A program made the position numbers and the translations under genes. Under the pieces are notes generated by a model. The model was not told the DNA's origin. It made no database searches and saw only the letters and a program-made list of their open reading frames with translations. A DNA stretch of 58,044 nucleotides from JAAYEA01 sp012689325 (GTDB lineage Bacteria; Chloroflexota; Anaerolineae; JAAYEA01): NCBI GenBank assembly GCA_036841525.1, contig DAITVZ010000028.1:1-58044 (forward strand), in the 5' to 3' direction. Positions 53,407 through 58,044 of this stretch are shown here, piece after piece. The first letter of the stretch is position 1. Each line of letters opens with the position of its first letter.

Positions 53407-54959
53407 AAACCTTGCGGGCGGCGGTGATCGGCTTGGGCGTGGGCGCTGAACACGCCCAAGGCTACACGGACCTCCCCGGCGTCGAGCTGGCGCTGCTCTG
53501 CGACGCGGACCCCGCCCGCCTGGAGCGGGTGGGGTCGCGCTTCCCCGCGGCGCGGTGCACCACGGACTGGCGCGAGGTGGCCGCCGACGGGAGCATCGAC
53601 GTGGTGTCGGTCTGCACGCCGGACCGCTACCACTATGAACATGCCGCGGCGCTGGTGCGCGCGGGCAAGCACATCCTCTGCGAAAAGCCGATGTGCCTGA
53701 CCGTGGAGCAGGCCCGCGACCTGGTGGAGTTGGTCTATGAGCACGGCGTCTCGTTCGCCGTGGGGAACAACTGCCGCTATATGCCCCAGTTCGCCCTGGC
53801 GCTGGAATATGCCCGCTCGGGCAAGCTGGGGGATCTCTTTGCCGTGGAGGCCGACTATATCCACGACATGCGCGACGTCTTTGTGCGCACCCCCTGGCGC
53901 ATGGACCCCCAGCACCCGCAGAACGCCATCTTTGGCGGCGGCGTGCACCCCATCGACCTGCTGCGCGGCGCGGCAGGCGACGCGGTGGAGGTCTTTGCCT
54001 ACGGCAACAACAAGACCCTGCCGGACTATCACAGCCAGGATAGCATCCTGATCAGCATCAAGTTCGCCAACGGCTGCATCGGCAAGGTCTGGGTCAGCTT
54101 TGGCATCCGCCAGCAGCCGCATAACCAGATCAACTTGAACCTCTACGGCTCCCAGGGGAGCATCCGCACCGATAGCCAGCGCCCCGAGGCGCGGCTGTAC
54201 CTCGAGGGGATGGCGCTGGGGCAGAACAACTGGGCCACCATCCCGCTGACCGCCACGCTGGGCCACCCCATCCGCGAGGAGCTGAGCAACCTGCTGGAGG
54301 CGATCCGGTACGGCCGCAACACCCGGGTGGACGTGGTCTCGGGGGCGCGGACGGTGGCGCTGATGGCGGCGGCGCAAGAGTCGCTGGAGCGCGGGCAGCC
54401 GGTGACGGTGGCCGAGATCGCCACGCCGGCCCAGTTGCAGATGATCGCCGAGGACCTGGAGCACGTGCCCGAAGTCACCGTGGCGCCGGGGTATGGGCTG
54501 CGCACCTTCCAGCCCGGCGACGAGGCCCACTGGCTGCGCATCTGCAAGCCCGAGTTCGGGATGACCTGGGACGCCGCCGGGCTGCACCGCGAGATCCTGG
54601 ACAAGCCCTGGTTCAAGCCCGAGCACATGTTCTTTGTAACCCACGAGGGGACGCCGGTGGGTGTCGCCACGGCCTGGCGGCGCACCGTGGGGGAGACCGT
54701 CGAGGCGTCGGTGCACTATATCGCCGTGGAGCCGGCGCACCGCGGCCAGGGGCTGGGGCGGACGCTGCTGCTGGCGGTGATGCACCGCGTGCGCGAGCTG
54801 GGCTTTCCGAATTGCGGACTGCGCACCAACGATTTTCGCTGGGACGCCATCGGGCTCTATTGGAAGTACGGCTGGCGGCCCCTCATCGAGACCGACCTGG
54901 ATCGGCGCCGCTGGCGGGCGATCACCCGCAGGCTCGGCGTGACGGATTGGGAGGGGTAG
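53403..54959 (+). CDS. Gfo/Idh/MocA oxidoreductase fused to a GNAT acetyltransferase
   Basis: 518 residues from a GTG. Residues 1-350 are a full Gfo/Idh/MocA enzyme (AAVIGLGVGAEHAQ, CEKPMCLT, FGGGVHPIDLLRG). After about residue 360 a GNAT domain follows, with AVEPAHRGQGLGRTLL as the acetyl-CoA-binding motif A and NDFRWDAIGLYWKYGW near the end. The frame is continuous with no stop or shift at the junction. Oxidation of a sugar followed by transfer of an acetyl group to its amino form would fit the neighbouring NagA. Confidence 0.88.
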   Translation: MKTLRAAVIGLGVGAEHAQGYTDLPGVELALLCDADPARLERVGSRFPAARCTTDWREVAADGSIDVVSVCTPDRYHYEHAAALVRAGKHILCEKPMCLTVEQARDLVELVYEHGVSFAVGNNCRYMPQFALALEYARSGKLGDLFAVEADYIHDMRDVFVRTPWRMDPQHPQNAIFGGGVHPIDLLRGAAGDAVEVFAYGNNKTLPDYHSQDSILISIKFANGCIGKVWVSFGIRQQPHNQINLNLYGSQGSIRTDSQRPEARLYLEGMALGQNNWATIPLTATLGHPIREELSNLLEAIRYGRNTRVDVVSGARTVALMAAAQESLERGQPVTVAEIATPAQLQMIAEDLEHVPEVTVAPGYGLRTFQPGDEAHWLRICKPEFGMTWDAAGLHREILDKPWFKPEHMFFVTHEGTPVGVATAWRRTVGETVEASVHYIAVEPAHRGQGLGRTLLLAVMHRVRELGFPNCGLRTNDFRWDAIGLYWKYGWRPLIETDLDRRRWRAITRRLGVTDWEG

Positions 54960-55104
54960 AGAAGAGTTGCAGGTTGCAGGATTCAGGTTGCAAGACGGCG
55001 CTCGGAGACAGCAGAAAGGCGGGCCCCCCGGGGGTATGGGAGCCCGCCTTTGGCGTTTTAGAGTGGCGCTCGGCGAAGCGCGATTGGCGCGGAGCGGTTG
55101 AACG

Positions 55105-55130
55105 CGGCATTCCATGCCGACGCCACTACA
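55105..55130 (+). repeat. CGGCAT-TCC-ATGCCG palindrome with CACTACA tail
   Basis: A further member of the small palindrome family, in the gap after the fusion gene. The 200-bp gap holds no gene. Confidence 0.6.
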
Positions 55131-55159
55131 TCTTGCGATCCGCGATCTGCGCCCCGCGC

Positions 55160-55942
55160 CTACTCGGCCAGCGCGCGGGTGAGGCCGGGCAAGAGCGCCA
55201 GCGGCGTGGTCTGCCCGCCGTCCACGTAGAGGATCTGGCCGGTGATGAAAGCGGCGTCGTCGGAGACGAGAAAGGCCGCGGCCTTGGCCACGTCCGCGGG
55301 GTAGCCGACGCGCCCCACCGGGACCATCTTGGCGTACTTGGCGGTGGCATAGTCGGGGTTGGTCTCGAAATAGCGGTCCACCTCGATCACGCCGGGGGCG
55401 ATGAGGTTGACGTTGATGTGCTTGCGGGCCAGCTCGAAGGCCATCTGGCGGGTGAGCCCCTCCAGGCCGCCCTTGGTGGCGGAATAGGCGGCGTGGTTGG
55501 GCATGGAATAGTGCCCGTGCACCGAGCCCAAAAAGACGATCTTGCCGCCGCCGCGGGGGATCATCTGGCGCACCGCGGCCTGGGCGCAAAAGAAGGCGCC
55601 CTTCAGGTTGACGTTAAAGGTGAGGTCCCAGGCCTCCTCGGTCATCTCGACCACCGACGCCTGGGTCGAGATCCCCGAGTTGCAGATCAGGATATCGATC
55701 CCGCCGTAGGCCGCCACGCAGGCGTCGATGAGCCGCCGGCACTCGGGTACGCGCGAGAGGTCGGCCCGCACCGCCAGCGCCTCCCCGCCCTGCTCCTTGA
55801 TCTGGCGGACCACCTCCAGCGCCCCCTCGGCGTGGCTGTGGTAATGGAGCACCGTCTTGGCGCCGCGCAGCCCAAAATCGAGCGCGATCCCCTGGCCGAT
55901 GCCGGTCCCCGCGCCGGTGACCACCGCGATCTTGCCTTTCAT
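55160..55942 (-). CDS. Short-chain dehydrogenase (glucose 1-dehydrogenase-like)
   Basis: 260 residues from the ATG at 55942, which has GGAGG 8 nt upstream. TGAGTGIGQGIA binds NAD(P), the catalytic Tyr and Lys are in YSATKGG, and NSGIS and LGSVHGHY flank the active site. A longer frame to 56080 exists, but it runs through the inverted repeat and is not conserved in character. It is convergent with the sugar operon and probably serves the same substrates. Confidence 0.87.
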   Translation of the reverse strand: MKGKIAVVTGAGTGIGQGIALDFGLRGAKTVLHYHSHAEGALEVVRQIKEQGGEALAVRADLSRVPECRRLIDACVAAYGGIDILICNSGISTQASVVEMTEEAWDLTFNVNLKGAFFCAQAAVRQMIPRGGGKIVFLGSVHGHYSMPNHAAYSATKGGLEGLTRQMAFELARKHINVNLIAPGVIEVDRYFETNPDYATAKYAKMVPVGRVGYPADVAKAAAFLVSDDAAFITGQILYVDGGQTTPLALLPGLTRALAE

Positions 55943-55961
55943 GCGTCTACCTCCACCATGG

Positions 55962-56062
55962 GTAGGGGCGAGGCATTCCTGGCCGAACCTCGTTTGGGTC
56001 GCGCTTGCGGAAAAAGGCCCAAGGCTTGGCAGCAAGCTTGGCTCGGAATGCCTCGCCCCTAC
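55962..56062. repeat. Element bounded by 18-bp perfect inverted repeats
   Basis: GTAGGGGCGAGGCATTCC (55962-55979) and its exact complement (56045-56062) enclose 65 bp that has its own partial palindromes. It fits a small non-autonomous mobile element or large hairpin between two minus-strand genes. No target-site duplication is clear. Confidence 0.7.
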
Positions 56063-56070
56063 ATTCGTTA

Positions 56071-56571
56071 TTATACCCACCCCCCGTGGGCGTTGAGGCT
56101 CTCATAGTTGGACATCAACAGGTTGAACTGGTTGCGCGCCTCCTGGGCCAGGTAGTGATAGAGCGCCTTGGCCTGGGGCGCGGCGGCGTGGGTGGCATGG
56201 TCAGCATAGAGGGCATAGCTGTTGTTGGCCGCTTGCAGGCCAAACTCGAGCGCGTTCAGGGCGTTGGAATAGAGGTCCACCGCTTCCTGCAAGCCCTTCT
56301 CCCCGCGGGGATAGAGCGGCTCCTCCAGGTTGGCCTGGCAGGCCAGGACGCACTCGGGCAGGTCCCAGGCGCCGCCGGCCTCCAGCGCGGCGATCTGCCG
56401 CTGGATGATGGCCAGGCGGGCCTCGGCCTCCTCGGCCAGCGCGGCGTACATGGCCGCCCCCTTTTCGTCGATGGTCCGCTCAGCCGCGTTACGATAAAAG
56501 CTCAGCCCTTCCTCTTCATGGCACAGCGCCTCGCGCAGCGCGTTCAGGGCGTCACAGGTTGCCGTCTCCAT
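56071..56571 (-). CDS. Rubrerythrin/ferritin-like helical protein
   Basis: 166 residues, four-helix type. The CHEEEGLSFYRNAAERT and YAALAEEAEARLAII helices contain Glu where ferritin-like proteins hold iron, but the usual ExxH of the second helix reads EEAEARL, and the final helix (LAQEARNQFNLLM) has Glu and no His. Metal binding may be reduced. AGGA precedes the ATG. It resembles the 37284-37697 protein only in fold. Confidence 0.65.
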   Translation of the reverse strand: METATCDALNALREALCHEEEGLSFYRNAAERTIDEKGAAMYAALAEEAEARLAIIQRQIAALEAGGAWDLPECVLACQANLEEPLYPRGEKGLQEAVDLYSNALNALEFGLQAANNSYALYADHATHAAAPQAKALYHYLAQEARNQFNLLMSNYESLNAHGGWV

Positions 56572-56592
56572 GGGTTATCCTCCGGATATCAC

Positions 56593-56621
56593 AGTCTAGT
56601 CCATTTCCCCTCAGTGTACAA
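56593..56621 (-). promoter_or_regulatory. Probable promoter of the rubrerythrin-like gene
   Basis: On the minus strand, TTGTAC, a 17-bp spacer and TAGACT, about 22 bp before the ATG. Confidence 0.45.
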
Positions 56622-56699
56622 GCGCGAGCCGCCAGGCGCTATGATCTGAGTCAGAGGGCGGCGGCGCGGCGGGAATGAGATTTGTCTTCACTCACAGGC

Positions 56700-56729
56700 T
56701 TGACAGCCCCAGCCCCTTGGCCTTATAAT
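56700..56729 (+). promoter_or_regulatory. Consensus sigma-70 promoter of the acyltransferase gene
   Basis: TTGACA, an 18-bp spacer and TATAAT, both boxes perfect. The transcript would start near 56736. Confidence 0.85.
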
Positions 56730-56899
56730 GGGGGTTGCGGCATGGTCGCAGGGAGCGATGGCCAAGGGAGGTGAGAGGAGGGGCTGCGCCGCCGCGCGCG
56801 AGATCGCCATCTCCGCGGGGACACAGCAAGACAACTGGGGCGAGCCGAGTGTGCAGAGGGTCCCTTTTCTACGTTGTTCGGGAAAGGAGAGTCACATTC

Positions 56900-58044
56900 A
56901 TGGTCAGCGCACCCATCGAACGTCCCGCGTCCACCGTCACCGAGGCCCCGCCCAAAGCGGCCCGGCTGTTCTTTGTGGACAATATCCGCGTCTTTTTGAC
57001 CATCCTGGTCATCCTCCACCACCTGGTGGTGATCTATGCCGGCACGGGGTCGTGGCTCTATAACGAGGGGCGGCAGGACATGCTCACCGAGGGGCTCGGC
57101 GGCTGGTTCTGCGCCGTCAACCAGGCCTATTTCATGGGCCTATTCCTGCTCATCTCGGCCTATTTCGTGCCGGGCTCCTACGATCGCAAGGGCCCCTGGC
57201 GCTTCCTCAAGGATCGGCTGGTCCGGCTGGGGATCCCGCTGGTGGTCTATGCCTGGGTTATCCGCCCGCTGTTCCTCTGGGCCGCCTACACGCTGCGCGG
57301 GGAGCTGAGCGAGTCGCTGTGGCAGTTCTACCGCGCCCGCTATTTCGACTATGAATGGATCGGCGGCGGGCCGCTCTGGTTCATCGAGACACTGTTGATC
57401 TTTTCGCTGGTCTATGCGCTCTGGCGGCTGGTGGTGGGGCCGCGGCAGGCGCTGCCGCCCAAGGCGTCCGCCTTCCCCAGCCGCGGGGCCATCGCGCTCT
57501 TTGCCCTGCTGGTGGGCGTGGCGTCCTTTGCCATCCGGCAGCGCTTCTCGGTGGGGTACGCCTACCAGCGGCTGAACCTGCAGTTCCCCTTCTTTGCCCA
57601 ATACATCGCCATGTTCATCGTCGGGCTGATCGCCTACCGGCGCAACTGGCTGTTGGGGCTGCCCGAGGCCGAGGGCAAGTTCTGGCTGCGCTGCACCATC
57701 GTGCTGATCCTGCTCTTCCCGGTGCTGGCCTTCGCCGGCGGGATCATGGAGAGCGACGAGCCGTTCGGGGGCGGGCCGCACTGGCAGGCCTTTGCCTATG
57801 CCACGTGGGAGCAGTTCCTCTGCGTGGCCATGTCCATCACGCTGATCTACCTCTTCCGGCGATACTGGGACCGGCAGGGCCAGGTGGCGGGCTGGGCCTC
57901 GCGCAACGCCTACACCGCCTACCTGATCCACGAGCCGGTGATCACCTCGCTGGCCTGGCTGGCGGCGGGGGTGGCGATGTATCCCATGCTCAAGATCGCC
58001 GTGGCGGCGGTGGTGATGGTCCCGCTCACCTTTGCGCTGAGCGC
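56900..58044 (+). CDS. Acyltransferase 3 family membrane protein (partial, runs off the right edge)
   Basis: The frame is open from the ATG at 56900 (AAGGAG about 10 nt upstream) to the end of the window, at least 381 residues. The start FFVDNIRVFLTILVILHHL gives the conserved His after the first membrane helix, and LFLLISAYFVPGS follows. There are about ten hydrophobic segments, and YTAYLIHEPV near the end is also typical. The family O-acylates sugars or other envelope components. The stop codon is not in the window. Confidence 0.88.
   Translation, partial: MVSAPIERPASTVTEAPPKAARLFFVDNIRVFLTILVILHHLVVIYAGTGSWLYNEGRQDMLTEGLGGWFCAVNQAYFMGLFLLISAYFVPGSYDRKGPWRFLKDRLVRLGIPLVVYAWVIRPLFLWAAYTLRGELSESLWQFYRARYFDYEWIGGGPLWFIETLLIFSLVYALWRLVVGPRQALPPKASAFPSRGAIALFALLVGVASFAIRQRFSVGYAYQRLNLQFPFFAQYIAMFIVGLIAYRRNWLLGLPEAEGKFWLRCTIVLILLFPVLAFAGGIMESDEPFGGGPHWQAFAYATWEQFLCVAMSITLIYLFRRYWDRQGQVAGWASRNAYTAYLIHEPVITSLAWLAAGVAMYPMLKIAVAAVVMVPLTFALS

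Larger units (their letters stand above)
56572..56899. other. Divergent regulatory region (328 bp, no gene)
   Basis: Holds two promoters facing apart and a leader of about 160 nt for the acyltransferase. The leader has a stem-loop of CGCGAGAT and ATCTCCGCG (one bulge) near 56799. I see no known riboswitch. Confidence 0.6.

Noticed and set aside
55943..56080. N-terminal extension of the SDR at 55160-55942
   Set aside because: The extension runs through the inverted-repeat element; a good ribosome site and the conserved start lie at 55942.

Overview
The window is about 58 kb of very GC-rich (roughly two-thirds G+C), gene-dense bacterial DNA. It carries one 100-N scaffold gap (21698-21797) and looks like a contig of a draft or metagenome-derived genome. 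The gene set suggests a Chloroflexota (Anaerolineae-like) bacterium: isopentenyl phosphate kinase, Lon with a stand-alone receiver, HdrA/MvhD/MetVF, secreted proteins with Thr-Pro linkers and dockerin-like ends, DUF2085/DUF2207 proteins, and many short palindromes ending in CTAC(A). This placement is inference; no rRNA or other phylogenetic marker is present. No tRNA, rRNA or CRISPR array was seen.

Layout. 1-465: end of a VapBC-like toxin-antitoxin pair. 521-8414 (minus): a tight operon, rnz - ubiD-like - aconitase X large - aconitase X small - isopentenyl phosphate kinase - rseP - HEAT protein - AEC transporter. The middle four genes are exactly the last enzymes of the archaeal-type mevalonate pathway: phosphomevalonate dehydratase (two subunits), a UbiD-family anhydromevalonate phosphate decarboxylase and isopentenyl phosphate kinase. 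This is the most striking content of the window. 8482-13348 (minus): lon, a receiver protein and a PHP-AlbA_2 fusion protein. 13675-18585 (plus): a double HdrA, MvhD, MetV and MetF operon for methylene-tetrahydrofolate reduction, followed by a glutamine amidotransferase-like hydrolase. 19393-24574 (minus): gyrA with a tail of about 395 Lys/Ala/Pro-rich residues, interrupted by the gap, then an AlbA_2 regulator.

24829-27574: two tandem secreted dockerin-like proteins. 27714-31327: a hydroxypyruvate/tartronate-semialdehyde/keto-acid sugar catabolic operon. 31489-34170: a lower-GC, probably acquired defence remnant (truncated restriction-methylase N-terminus and a complete OLD-family nuclease). 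34221-37697: FMN TIM-barrel protein, degenerate receiver, methylmalonate-semialdehyde dehydrogenase and a ferritin-like protein. 37732-41136: three membrane proteins. 41311-47980 (minus): nfi, a Sir2 deacetylase and a very large SpoIID/amidase cell-wall protein. 48099-55942: a sugar or amino-sugar cluster (three Gfo/Idh/MocA proteins, one fused to an acetyltransferase, plus a radical SAM protein, NagA, a TIM-barrel isomerase and an SDR). 56071-58044: a ferritin-like protein and an acyltransferase-3 membrane protein that runs off the end.

Many genes have clear Shine-Dalgarno sites and near-consensus sigma-70 promoters, which let several starts be chosen. Long reading frames antisense to real genes are composition artefacts and are not listed.
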